64,000 bases of DNA from KBS-96 sp964247975. Its GTDB lineage: Bacteria > Acidobacteriota > Terriglobia > Bryobacterales > Bryobacteraceae. The notes below the pieces were generated by a model that saw only the letters and a list, made by a program, of their open reading frames with translations, was not told the DNA's origin and ran no database searches. Below are positions 25,636 to 34,085 of the stretch, one piece after another; positions within the stretch are counted from its first letter, which is position 1, and each line of letters starts with the position of its first letter. The position numbers and the translations under genes are program-made. Location: positions 23,702-87,701 of the forward strand of contig CAXTWH010000020.1 of assembly GCA_964247975.1 (NCBI GenBank), written 5' to 3'.

Positions 25636-26177
25636 TGATTTTGTTGCGCCTCAAACGCATCGCGGATTGCGTCCACAATCCCTACATAAGCGCCGCAGCG
25701 GCAAAGATTGCCGCTCATGCGTTCCTTAATTTCTTGATCCGAAAAAATAATGTGCGGATCAGTCATCTTTTCGGTGGCCGCGCTCGGCAACCCGCTTTGA
25801 AACTCGCTCCACATGCCAATTGCGGAGCAGATTTGGCCGGGGGTACAATAACCGCATTGAAAACCGTCGTGCTTGATGAAGGCGCGCTGCAAAGGATGCA
25901 ATCCGTCAGCATTCGCCAAACCTTCAATCGTTGTGATTCTGCGATTTTGATACTGTACGGCCAAAGCTAAACAGGAATTGATGCGTTCGCCGTCGACCAG
26001 AACTGTGCAAGCTCCGCAAGCGCCCTGGTTGCAACCTTTCTTCGCGCCTGTCAGCCCGATCACTTCCCGCAAAGCGTCCAGCAGCGAAACTCGCGGCTCA
26101 AGCTGCAGGTTGTAGTCAATTCCATTTACGTGCAGGCAAACTGCAAGGGCAGCATTTGAATCTGAAAATGTCGGCAT
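25632..26177 (-). CDS. 2Fe-2S subunit of aldehyde oxidoreductase (PaoA/YagT-like)
   Basis: Two FeS domains are visible. C49, C54, C57 and C69 form the ferredoxin-type site; C108, C111, C159 and C161 form the helical-domain site (CGYC ... CRC). A short insertion (GLPSAATEKMTDPH) precedes the last pair. Unlike E. coli PaoA there is no Tat signal, so this enzyme should be cytoplasmic unless the N-terminus is misplaced. It is the first gene of a tightly overlapping three-gene operon. The partial system at 1-800 is a second copy of the same enzyme class. Confidence 0.94.
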   Translation of the reverse strand: MPTFSDSNAALAVCLHVNGIDYNLQLEPRVSLLDALREVIGLTGAKKGCNQGACGACTVLVDGERINSCLALAVQYQNRRITTIEGLANADGLHPLQRAFIKHDGFQCGYCTPGQICSAIGMWSEFQSGLPSAATEKMTDPHIIFSDQEIKERMSGNLCRCGAYVGIVDAIRDAFEAQQNQ

Positions 26178-26268
26178 TTAGGTTCATCCGTATAGATGCG
26201 CAGTTCTCGCGGATGTTACCCGGAATCCGAAATAACAAAACTGGCCTCTGTTGATTCCAGTTTGTATG

Positions 26269-27732
26269 TCAATTCACTGTGCTTCGGAGCGCAAATGGGC
26301 TCAGTTTTGGAAGCGTGAAATAAAAAATGGATCCCGCGCCCGGCGAAGACTCAGCCCAGAATCGTCCGCCATGCTGCTCAATGATTCGCTTGCAAATCGC
26401 CAGCCCCACGCCGGTTCCCGGATAATCAGCTTTCGGGTTGAGCGTTTGAAACATCCGAAAGATCACTTCCCGGTACTGCGGATCAAATCCAATGCCGTTA
26501 TCCTGAACCGCAATGGTCCAGGTCGAAGGGTTTTGCGACGAAACTGCGGAGATCAACACTTTCGGCAAGTGTTCCGCCGTTCGAAATTTAATGGCATTGC
26601 CGATCAGTTCTTCAAACACCTGAGATAACAGCAATTTGCTGCCCCAAACAACAGGAAGATCGTTTATCTCAATTTCAGCCTGTGCTTCCTCAATTTTTTT
26701 TGTTAAGTGAGCGCAGGCAGCATTAACAGCATCACGGAGCATTAGTTGCTCATGATTATAGGCCTGACTGCCGATACGGGCATATTGCAGCAGATCATCG
26801 ATCAACGATTGCATACGCTGAGCGGAATTAACCATGAACTGCAGAAACTCGTCTGCCTGGGGATCCAATTTCCGGCTGTATTGTTTGTTTAAAAGCGATC
26901 CGAATGCGCTGATCATGCGGAGCGGTTCTTGAAGATCGTGGCTCGCCACAAAAGCATAGGATTCCAGGTCAGCATTTGATCGCTGCAGTTCCTGAGTGCG
27001 CCGTTCCAGTTCCGTGGTTCGCAGTTCAAGCTGAAAAGTGCGGTCGCGCACTCTTTCTTCCAGTTCAGCGTTAATTTGATTTAGCTTGGCTTCTTTGCCG
27101 GCCTGCTCTATCGCAACCTGACGATTGGCTCTATAAACTAGCGCCACCAACAAAAAACTCGCCAGCACGCCGGCCACAAATAAAACCAACACCTGCGTTC
27201 GCAATCGCTCCAGTACCTGCCGCCGCCCTTGCAGCAGTGCCCGCTCGTGGTTTTCAAGAAGAGACACAATGTGCCGCACGCCGGCCATCAATTGTTGGCC
27301 GTGATCAGTGTCAACTAAATTCAAGGCCGGCTGAAAGCCTGCCGTACGACGGACTTTGATGGTGGCGCGCAGTTCGCCGATTTTATCCCTCACCAGATGA
27401 TCGAGCTGGGAAATAGTGTGGGGATCATTGGCTTCCGCCAGCAGTCGGGGCTGTAACTGCTGCAGATCGGTTTCCAAAGATTGTTCTGAACGCACGAAGG
27501 GTTGAAGATAGCTGTCCTTTCCGGTGAGAAGATAACCACGCTGTCCTGTTTCCGCAACAGTCAAGTCGGAAAGCAGATGATCTACCCGCTCCAGAACGTC
27601 ACGAGCGTTGGCTACGCTGGCGAGCTCATCGGCATACTGCGAGAACAAATACCAACTTGTGGCGGCCAACAACAACGGAATTAGGCCCAACCAGAAAACG
27701 AAGGACTGAGTTCTGGTCTTAATTTGAACCAT
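26269..27732 (-). CDS. CHASE3-domain sensor histidine kinase
   Basis: A membrane-bound kinase: TM1 at ~11-30, a periplasmic CHASE3 sensor (VDHLLSDLTVAETGQRGYLLTG) at ~40-175 and TM2 at ~181-200. A coiled coil follows, then the HisKA domain with phospho-acceptor H265 (FVASHDLQEPLRMI). The ATPase domain has N379 (ELIGNAIKF), DNGIGF at 411-416 and GTGVGLAI. The H-box type is that of phytochrome-like kinases. At 487 residues it is complete. No response regulator lies next to it, so it is an orphan kinase here. The CHASE3 ligand is unknown. Confidence 0.93.
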   Translation of the reverse strand: MVQIKTRTQSFVFWLGLIPLLLAATSWYLFSQYADELASVANARDVLERVDHLLSDLTVAETGQRGYLLTGKDSYLQPFVRSEQSLETDLQQLQPRLLAEANDPHTISQLDHLVRDKIGELRATIKVRRTAGFQPALNLVDTDHGQQLMAGVRHIVSLLENHERALLQGRRQVLERLRTQVLVLFVAGVLASFLLVALVYRANRQVAIEQAGKEAKLNQINAELEERVRDRTFQLELRTTELERRTQELQRSNADLESYAFVASHDLQEPLRMISAFGSLLNKQYSRKLDPQADEFLQFMVNSAQRMQSLIDDLLQYARIGSQAYNHEQLMLRDAVNAACAHLTKKIEEAQAEIEINDLPVVWGSKLLLSQVFEELIGNAIKFRTAEHLPKVLISAVSSQNPSTWTIAVQDNGIGFDPQYREVIFRMFQTLNPKADYPGTGVGLAICKRIIEQHGGRFWAESSPGAGSIFYFTLPKLSPFALRSTVN

Positions 27733-27784
27733 GCACCATCAAAAATGCCGAATTTATAATTTATGTTACCGTTAATGATTTTAT

Positions 27785-28537
27785 CTACGCCTGCGCATGA
27801 GGCCCAAGCCGCCGGTGAAACAGTTCAAACGCCAAACCGTAGCATTGCGCTGCCAGCACCGGATCGTAGCGTGCGCCTTCATCGCGCAGAAACGCATGTT
27901 GCGCATTTACTTCAAACCATTGGTAATTAGCTCCCACCTCTTCTAATCGCGCTTTTACCCGGTTTCGCCCTTCCAGGGGAACATGCGGATCCTGCCGTCC
28001 CCAGATGTGCAGCAGTTCTCCTTTGATGTCAGCGGCTCGTTCCAATGAATTGTCGTGCATTCCTTTGCCGAGACTGCCTTTATGTATGTCGGTTGCGTAA
28101 AAGCAGGCTGCCGCCAGCACCTCAGGATTCATGGCTGCTCGAAAAGCAAGATGGCCGCCAATGCAAATACCGATCACGCCTAGTTTCCCGGTGCAATCCG
28201 CGCGCCCATTTAGAAAATCAAGCGCGGCTCGTGAATCAGAATCATAAGCGCCGATCTCTTTGGTGATTTTCAATTCGTTGCCGCGATCCGCGCCAGCCTG
28301 ATCGTAGGCAAGCACTCGACCGGGCGGTTCAAACTCATGATAAATTTCCGGCACTGCCACCAGGTATCCATGTCCGGCAATCAGGGCCGCAGTGCGGCGA
28401 ATGGGACCGGTAATCTGAAAAATCTCGGAAAAAAGAATCAGACCCGGGTATTGGCCCGGCGCACTGGGACGGAAAATCTGCGTCTGCATCGGCCCGGTGG
28501 GAGTTTGAATTTCCGCTGATTCATCCTGGATGGTCAT
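27785..28537 (-). CDS. Dienelactone hydrolase family protein
   Basis: An alpha/beta hydrolase with a Cys-Asp-His triad: C125 (GVIGICIGGH), D183 (WGRQDPHVP) and H214 (NAQHAFLRDEG). E38 in the LFSEIF strand corresponds to the Glu that tunes the nucleophile in dienelactone hydrolase. At 250 residues it is of family length and lacks a signal peptide. In related bacteria such genes often act in general ester or lactone metabolism, not only in chlorocatechol degradation. The neighbours give no pathway hint. It is divergent from suhB. Confidence 0.9.
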   Translation of the reverse strand: MTIQDESAEIQTPTGPMQTQIFRPSAPGQYPGLILFSEIFQITGPIRRTAALIAGHGYLVAVPEIYHEFEPPGRVLAYDQAGADRGNELKITKEIGAYDSDSRAALDFLNGRADCTGKLGVIGICIGGHLAFRAAMNPEVLAAACFYATDIHKGSLGKGMHDNSLERAADIKGELLHIWGRQDPHVPLEGRNRVKARLEEVGANYQWFEVNAQHAFLRDEGARYDPVLAAQCYGLAFELFHRRLGPHAQA

Positions 28538-28602
28538 CGGAAAAAGTTTATCAAGCTACCACATGGAATGGTTTCCGATACGCGATCGGTTTCAATAGAG
28601 GT

Positions 28603-29430
28603 ATGGCGAATTTTGTGGAAGCGGCAAGCGCGATAGCGCAGGAAGCCGGCGCTCTGCTGATGCAGCATCGCGGGATCGGGTTTGAACTAAAAGGCGAGTT
28701 TGATCTAGTAACGGCAGCCGACCGCGCCAGCGAGCAGCTTATTGTCAGCCGATTGCAGAAACTATTTCCCGATCACGGCATTGTGGCTGAAGAAGGCGGA
28801 CATGCGGAAATGAAAAGTGAATACCGCTGGTTTGTTGACCCGCTGGACGGAACCACCAATTTTGCGCATGGGTTTCCTGTGTACAATGTCACGTTGGCTT
28901 TAGTGAAAAATGACCTCGTGATTGCCGGAGTGGTGTTTGACCCGGAACGAAACGAACTGTTTGCAGCGGAGCGCGGAGCCGGGGCCACGCTGAACGGCAG
29001 AAAAATGCAAGTCAGCAAGGCAAACCTGCTGGAAGATTCGCTGGTTTCCACCGGATTTCCCAGCCGCCGCCGACATCAAAACGTCAACATTCACTTTTAT
29101 TACCAACTGGCGATGCTGACTCATGGCGTGCGGCGCGCGGGCGCAGCAGCGATCGACATTGCCTGGACCGCTTGCGGACGATTGGAAGCATTCTGGGAGT
29201 TTGGTTTGAAGCCTTGGGACATGGCGGCAGGCACGCTGCTGGTCGAAGAAGCAGGAGGCAAGGTGACGGGAATGCGCGGTGAGCCTTTAAATATACATGG
29301 TCCTTATGTACTGGTAGACAATGGATGGATTCACGAGGAAATGCTCGCTTTGTTTAAAGAAATATTTGCGGAGCGATACCGTTTTCAGATGCCCGGCATG
29401 AGCGAAGCCGCAGGAGTGGAAAATGCCTGA
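28603..29430 (+). CDS. suhB: Inositol-1-monophosphatase family protein
   Basis: A Mg-dependent phosphatase that hydrolyses inositol monophosphates and similar small phosphates; SuhB also affects rRNA transcription in E. coli. The metal site is visible in EEGG (63-66), WFVDPLDGTTNFAHGFP (81-97) and the C-terminal WDMAAG. At 275 residues it is of normal size. It overlaps the following HemQ gene by 8 bases, so the two are probably translated together. CysQ-type PAP phosphatases share the fold and remain an alternative. Confidence 0.92.
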   Translation: MANFVEAASAIAQEAGALLMQHRGIGFELKGEFDLVTAADRASEQLIVSRLQKLFPDHGIVAEEGGHAEMKSEYRWFVDPLDGTTNFAHGFPVYNVTLALVKNDLVIAGVVFDPERNELFAAERGAGATLNGRKMQVSKANLLEDSLVSTGFPSRRRHQNVNIHFYYQLAMLTHGVRRAGAAAIDIAWTACGRLEAFWEFGLKPWDMAAGTLLVEEAGGKVTGMRGEPLNIHGPYVLVDNGWIHEEMLALFKEIFAERYRFQMPGMSEAAGVENA

Positions 29431-30271
29431 ACTTACTCCAGTGCCGCTCACCTTGGAAGGCTCAGCCGTTCTCCATCAGATGTTCCGTTTTCGCTGGCGC
29501 GAATGGCGGGCCTTACCGGCCTGGCAGCGCAAATGCGTAGCTGCGGAAGCAACCACTCGATTGAGTGCCTGGGAAGAAGGGCAAACAGAAGGGCATCCCA
29601 ACCAATCGGCACTTTACTCCCAAATCGGGCATAAAGGCGACCTGCTGTTGATTCATTTTCGTGATTCGCTCGAAGACCTGAACCGGATTGAATTGTCGCT
29701 ATCGCGTTTGCAGCTTTTTGATTTTCTGGAACCGGCGCATTCTTACCTGTCCGTGGTGGAGTTGGGTTTGTATGAATCGTCCGTGAAAGCTTATGCTTCC
29801 TTGCAGGAAAAAGGAGTCGCCGCTCATACGCCGGAATGGCAGGAAGAGTTGCAGCAGGTGATCGCCCGACAATCCGCTGCGATGTCGCCCCGGTTGTTTC
29901 CTTCCATACCACCGGCGAAATATCTGTGTTTTTATCCAATGGACCGCAAGCGGGGCGAAACCAATAACTGGTACGCCGAGCCGATGGCCGAGCGCCAGCG
30001 CATGATGCACGATCATGGACTGATCGGACGCCGCTATGCCGATGAGGTTCGGCAGATTATTACCGGCTCCATTGGTTTTGACGATTGGGAATGGGGCGTT
30101 GATTTGTTTGCGGATGATCCGCTGGTGTTCAAGCGATTGATTTACGAAATGCGCTTTGATGAAGCCAGTGCGCTCTACGCTTTATTTGGTCAGTTTTACG
30201 TCGGAGTGCGCTTGCAGGCCAGCGGTTTAGCGGCTTGGCTGTACGACGAAAAGCCGGGGTCGCATTCTTGA
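29423..30271 (+). CDS. hemQ: Haem-dependent peroxidase / coproheme decarboxylase HemQ
   Basis: A chlorite-dismutase-fold protein that in monoderms and several other phyla converts coproheme III to haem b. The proximal haem-ligand His is H198 (RQRMMHDHGLIGRRYA). The catalytic Tyr that distinguishes HemQ is Y171 in FYPMDRKRGETNNWY. At 282 residues it is slightly longer than the ~250 of Firmicutes HemQ. A true chlorite dismutase would carry a distal Arg and lack the YPM motif. Its 8-base overlap with suhB suggests co-transcription; no other haem genes are adjacent. Confidence 0.9.
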   Translation: MPELTPVPLTLEGSAVLHQMFRFRWREWRALPAWQRKCVAAEATTRLSAWEEGQTEGHPNQSALYSQIGHKGDLLLIHFRDSLEDLNRIELSLSRLQLFDFLEPAHSYLSVVELGLYESSVKAYASLQEKGVAAHTPEWQEELQQVIARQSAAMSPRLFPSIPPAKYLCFYPMDRKRGETNNWYAEPMAERQRMMHDHGLIGRRYADEVRQIITGSIGFDDWEWGVDLFADDPLVFKRLIYEMRFDEASALYALFGQFYVGVRLQASGLAAWLYDEKPGSHS

Positions 30272-30272
30272 T

Positions 30273-31889
30273 TTACGAGCTAATCAAATCCGCTCCTCGC
30301 GCTAAACGTTCCAGCAGAACTTCTTTGTTCCGCTCCGCTCTGGCCACAGCGGATTCGGTAGCCACTTGGTAAACGCTGAAGCCAATCACTAGATCTATTC
30401 CTAAGATGGTGTAAAAAGGCCAAGCCGCGTTGAACAACCAAGCCGCTAAGTAAGCGGCTCCGACCGGCACAATCAGAACCGCGCCGGAAATCAACAGCCA
30501 AATGGAAGCGCTGGCCGAATTTTGTTTGCGCAAAGCCTGCTCCGGATTAATCGACGCCGGCATATAAACCGAGGTCAGATTGCCAAAACTCAGAAAAAAC
30601 AAAGTCACCACCGCAGTCAACAAAACCGAGCTGCCGATACTGGCAATTGAAACGTTGGTTTGGAAACAGGCTCCAATAACGGCAATCGCCAAGGTCATAA
30701 GAGCAATCACAGAAACTGCTGTTACGTTTTTTGCCTGTACTACGGTGCGCAGAGAAATCGGCGCTAGAAAATAAAGCTGGGCGGCGCGGCGGTCGAAGCC
30801 GAAAATGTTCCACATCACTACTTCGCCTACCAGCAGTAAGCCGTACACGCTGACTGTCGGCAGATAGTTCCGGGCCAAGAACCCGCTGCTGCTGGAACTG
30901 CCAAATGACAAAAACGGCAAAAACACGGCCACGCTGAAAAAACATGCCATCCCGAACACAACCCGAAAACGAGGAGCCCGCGCCAGCACCCGCAATTCTT
31001 TTTCCACCAATGCCGCGAGTGGATCAGAAAAAAGGCGGCTTGGAATCGTGAAGATTGCCTGCAAAAACCCGTTTCTGGCTGTAGCTGAACTCTGCGTGGA
31101 TACCGGAGATTGGTCAACGCGCCATAATTTCACAAACTGATTTCGCGCCAGAACAAACACTGCCGCCAAATACGAACCGGCAACTACGGCATTAATCCAA
31201 CGGGCCGTTCCCGTTGACAACGAAGCAATCGCAAACCAAGGAGTAAACCACGCAATCGCTAGTTTTCGGAAGATGGGGTTTAAGTACCGGGCAACGGGCG
31301 TTCCCAGCAGTAAGCTGGGCAGCACTGCCAGATTAATCAGTAGCAAGGCTATCAGTTCTTTCAATCGTTTCCGCGCCAGCGTTCGAGTGAGCCAGTGGTA
31401 GATAAACAAAGAAAGAAAAACATTAATCGGAATGCAGAGAAGCAGAAAAAAAGGTAGAAATGAAAAGTACCCGCTTCGGAGTAAGCCGACCAGGGTTCCC
31501 GTAAGAATAAACAACAATTCTAAAGAGTTTGTGAGGCGCAGGGATGCTTCAATTTTGAACAAGGTGTCCGGTGAAATCGGATACACCAGCAGCTTGCCCA
31601 AGTCAAGCGTCCATCCGCCGCTCAAGGTCATCAAAGGGATTAACTGCCAGGTCAAAAACAGCGCGAAAAGTCCGCCAGCCAGTGCCGAATGCAAGGCCCG
31701 AACCGGCACTTCCGGTAGATAAATTGCTAAGATTAGCGCTAATGCCGCAAAAAAGCCGTGCCACAACGCGGAAACTAACCAAAGCAGAACCGTTCCCCAA
31801 CCGGTTCGCGGCAGATGATTGCGCATGGATTTCCATTGCGCCCAAAACACAGCGCGAAACTGCTCGCCAGTTGAGATTTCGTTCTTCAA
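30273..31889 (-). CDS. ABC-2-type exporter permease
   Basis: The membrane subunit of an ABC exporter: 538 residues with about 12 hydrophobic segments and a larger cytoplasmic loop near 265-310. The sequence is not diagnostic for a substrate. Its start overlaps the ATPase gene stop by ATGA (31886-31889), making the pairing firm. Together with the TolC-like gene upstream it may form a two-membrane export route, though no adaptor protein is encoded here. The 3' end meets hemQ tail to tail with one base between the stop codons. Confidence 0.85.
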   Translation of the reverse strand: MKNEISTGEQFRAVFWAQWKSMRNHLPRTGWGTVLLWLVSALWHGFFAALALILAIYLPEVPVRALHSALAGGLFALFLTWQLIPLMTLSGGWTLDLGKLLVYPISPDTLFKIEASLRLTNSLELLFILTGTLVGLLRSGYFSFLPFFLLLCIPINVFLSLFIYHWLTRTLARKRLKELIALLLINLAVLPSLLLGTPVARYLNPIFRKLAIAWFTPWFAIASLSTGTARWINAVVAGSYLAAVFVLARNQFVKLWRVDQSPVSTQSSATARNGFLQAIFTIPSRLFSDPLAALVEKELRVLARAPRFRVVFGMACFFSVAVFLPFLSFGSSSSSGFLARNYLPTVSVYGLLLVGEVVMWNIFGFDRRAAQLYFLAPISLRTVVQAKNVTAVSVIALMTLAIAVIGACFQTNVSIASIGSSVLLTAVVTLFFLSFGNLTSVYMPASINPEQALRKQNSASASIWLLISGAVLIVPVGAAYLAAWLFNAAWPFYTILGIDLVIGFSVYQVATESAVARAERNKEVLLERLARGADLISS

Positions 31890-32668
31890 AGCCAGTTGAT
31901 CGATTCCGGTCGAGTTCGTTCACCACCCACAAGCTGAACAAAAATATCTTCCAAATGCGATTGCTTGCTGCCGGCCTGTTTCTGAAGCTCCGGCAAAGTG
32001 CCTTCCATGAGAATTTTGCCTTTGTTGATAATCGCGAGGCGGTCGCATAGGCGTTCCACCACTTCCAATACATGCGAAGTTAAAAAGACCGTCGCCCCGC
32101 GATGAACCTGATCGAGCAGAATATCTTTCATTAAGCGCGCGCCCACTGCGTCCACGCCTTCAAACGGCTCGTCCATTAGAAACAAGCGCGGCTTGTGGAT
32201 TAAAGCCGCGCCCATCGCCAGCCTTTTTCTCATGCCTTTTGAATACTCACCCACCAGTTTTCGATTCGCTTCCTGCAATTCGAACAGTTGCATCAGTTCC
32301 GCCGCGCGTTCTTTCGCAACCGGTTTAGGAAGCCCATATAAGCGGCCCACAAATTGCAGGTATTCGTAGCCGGTCAGGTGATCGAACAAGAGCGAATCGT
32401 CCGGCACCACTCCAATTTCCCGACGCACCGCCAGGAACTGCTCCGGCAAGCGCATTCCCAGAATTTCAATGCTGCCTGAAGAAGGTTGGGCCAAGCCTGT
32501 CAGCATACGAATAGTGGTGGTTTTTCCGGCTCCATTGGGTCCCAGAAAGCCGAAAAAACAAGCCTGCGGTACAGCCAACGTAATGCCGTTCACCGCAGCA
32601 AAGCTGCCGTAGTGCTTTTGCAGATTCGTGATTTGAATCGCAGCGGGTTGAACGGCGTGGTCATTCAT
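31886..32668 (-). CDS. ABC transporter ATP-binding protein
   Basis: A cytosolic ATPase of an ABC-2 exporter. Walker A GPNGAGKT is at 43-50, the signature YSKGM at 142-146, Walker B RLFLMDE at 161-167 and the switch His in LTSHV. The Q-loop reads VVPDD rather than the usual Q, as in several CcmA/NatA-like proteins. At 260 residues it is full length. It lies in an operon between the TolC-like gene (13 bases upstream) and the permease (4-base overlap). Confidence 0.94.
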   Translation of the reverse strand: MNDHAVQPAAIQITNLQKHYGSFAAVNGITLAVPQACFFGFLGPNGAGKTTTIRMLTGLAQPSSGSIEILGMRLPEQFLAVRREIGVVPDDSLLFDHLTGYEYLQFVGRLYGLPKPVAKERAAELMQLFELQEANRKLVGEYSKGMRKRLAMGAALIHKPRLFLMDEPFEGVDAVGARLMKDILLDQVHRGATVFLTSHVLEVVERLCDRLAIINKGKILMEGTLPELQKQAGSKQSHLEDIFVQLVGGERTRPESINWL

Positions 32669-32681
32669 AACAAACTAAGCT

Positions 32682-33995
32682 TTATGGTCGTTCGACCGTC
32701 TCGCCTGCGTTTACGGCAATTTGCAGCGTGGTCATCAGATCGCCAAGCTGACGCAGAAAACCAAGCCGCGCCCGCTGCGCTTCCGCTTCGGTGCTGTACA
32801 AGGCAAGCCAGCGCAGGTTTTCCTGGGTGCGAGCCCGTTCCACATCACGCAACTGCGCTTGGCCTTCCGCATAACGGGATAAAAGAACCGACAAATCCTG
32901 ATGCGCTAAGTCGAGCTGCTGGCGTGCCAGATCGCGGGTTTCTTCGGCATTTTTCATGTCCCGGTAGCTGTGTTTAGTGTCGCTCGAAATCTGGTTCCGG
33001 GTTTGATTGATTTGGATGCGCAGCTTCGCCATATCTGTTGCCGCTTCCTGATACTGCGCGCTAGCTGCCGCGCCCGGCAGGAGCGGAATCAGAACCGACG
33101 CTCCAATCTGAGCATTGTTGCGTTGGAATTTCTGAAAATAATCCTGGTAAGTGTATTTGGCAAACAAAGCATACTGCGCCACCAGGTTTACCTGCGGCAG
33201 TCGGACCGAGCGATACGAGCGGATTTCCATTTCTTTAGCCAGAACCGCGGATTGCAGCCGTTTCAATGGTTTGTTATGCGCTAAGGCAATTTGTACCGAT
33301 TCATCCTCGGAACGCACCGGCGGCAGTTCAAAGGCCGGCAAAGCACTGGCCGGCTGCACGCGATCACTAGCGGAATAGCCTAGCGTAATGGCTAACAGCA
33401 TTTCCGCGTAATCTTCAGAAGCTTTATAAATCTGGAAGTCGTGTTCCGCCTGGCTCAGGTTTAATTGGGCGCGTTTGGTTTCCACCGGCAGTTCAGCGCC
33501 TTCCGATACTCTGGATTGCATCACGTCCACAATTTTCTGCAAGGTAGGAAGCTGATCTTGAATCGATTGCCGTTGTTTCACGGATTGCTGCACGTCCAAA
33601 AACAGACTTGCTGTGCGGTAAGCCACTTCGTCAGAGCGCTCCTGCGCGTCCAACTGCACGCCACGGGCATTTTCGCGGGCCGCCGCCACCAGATAACTGC
33701 GCGGCTGATTATACAGGGCCATATCGGTGCGAACGTCCAGCAAACTAGGCGCGTTGCCTCCGATTGCATTCGGATAGCCGTAGGTGTACGCTAGTCCGCT
33801 GCCGGCGTATACTTTGGGAACAAACGGATCGCGTACCACCCTGACATTTTCCTGCGCTCGTTGTTCATCGAGCCGCGCCAGGGCCACGTCAGGGTTCTGG
33901 CGCGAGGCAATCGCTAAAGCTTGTTGCAGCGTAAAGGTATGCACTTCGGCCGGCAGAAAAGCAGCACCGAGGAGCAGCAGAATAAATAACTTCAT
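32682..33995 (-). CDS. TolC-family outer-membrane efflux protein
   Basis: An outer-membrane channel with the duplicated OEP coiled-coil/beta-barrel fold. The signal peptide is MKLFILLLLGAAFLPAEVHT. The first repeat begins FTLQQALAIASRQNPDVALARLDEQRAQ; the second begins near VQIALAHNKPLKRLQSAVLAKEMEIRSYRS. At ~437 residues it is of normal size. ATG 33995 is preferred over an in-frame TTG two codons upstream. It is the first gene of the ABC export operon, so its partner is probably the adjacent ABC-2 pump. Confidence 0.9.
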   Translation of the reverse strand: MKLFILLLLGAAFLPAEVHTFTLQQALAIASRQNPDVALARLDEQRAQENVRVVRDPFVPKVYAGSGLAYTYGYPNAIGGNAPSLLDVRTDMALYNQPRSYLVAAARENARGVQLDAQERSDEVAYRTASLFLDVQQSVKQRQSIQDQLPTLQKIVDVMQSRVSEGAELPVETKRAQLNLSQAEHDFQIYKASEDYAEMLLAITLGYSASDRVQPASALPAFELPPVRSEDESVQIALAHNKPLKRLQSAVLAKEMEIRSYRSVRLPQVNLVAQYALFAKYTYQDYFQKFQRNNAQIGASVLIPLLPGAAASAQYQEAATDMAKLRIQINQTRNQISSDTKHSYRDMKNAEETRDLARQQLDLAHQDLSVLLSRYAEGQAQLRDVERARTQENLRWLALYSTEAEAQRARLGFLRQLGDLMTTLQIAVNAGETVERP

Positions 33996-34085
33996 CGCCA
34001 AGCAATTATGGTATCCCGCAGTATTTGCAGATTCGCCAGAATAAGAGAGAACCTTCGTGAGTGAATCCGGAGAAAGGACGATCTT

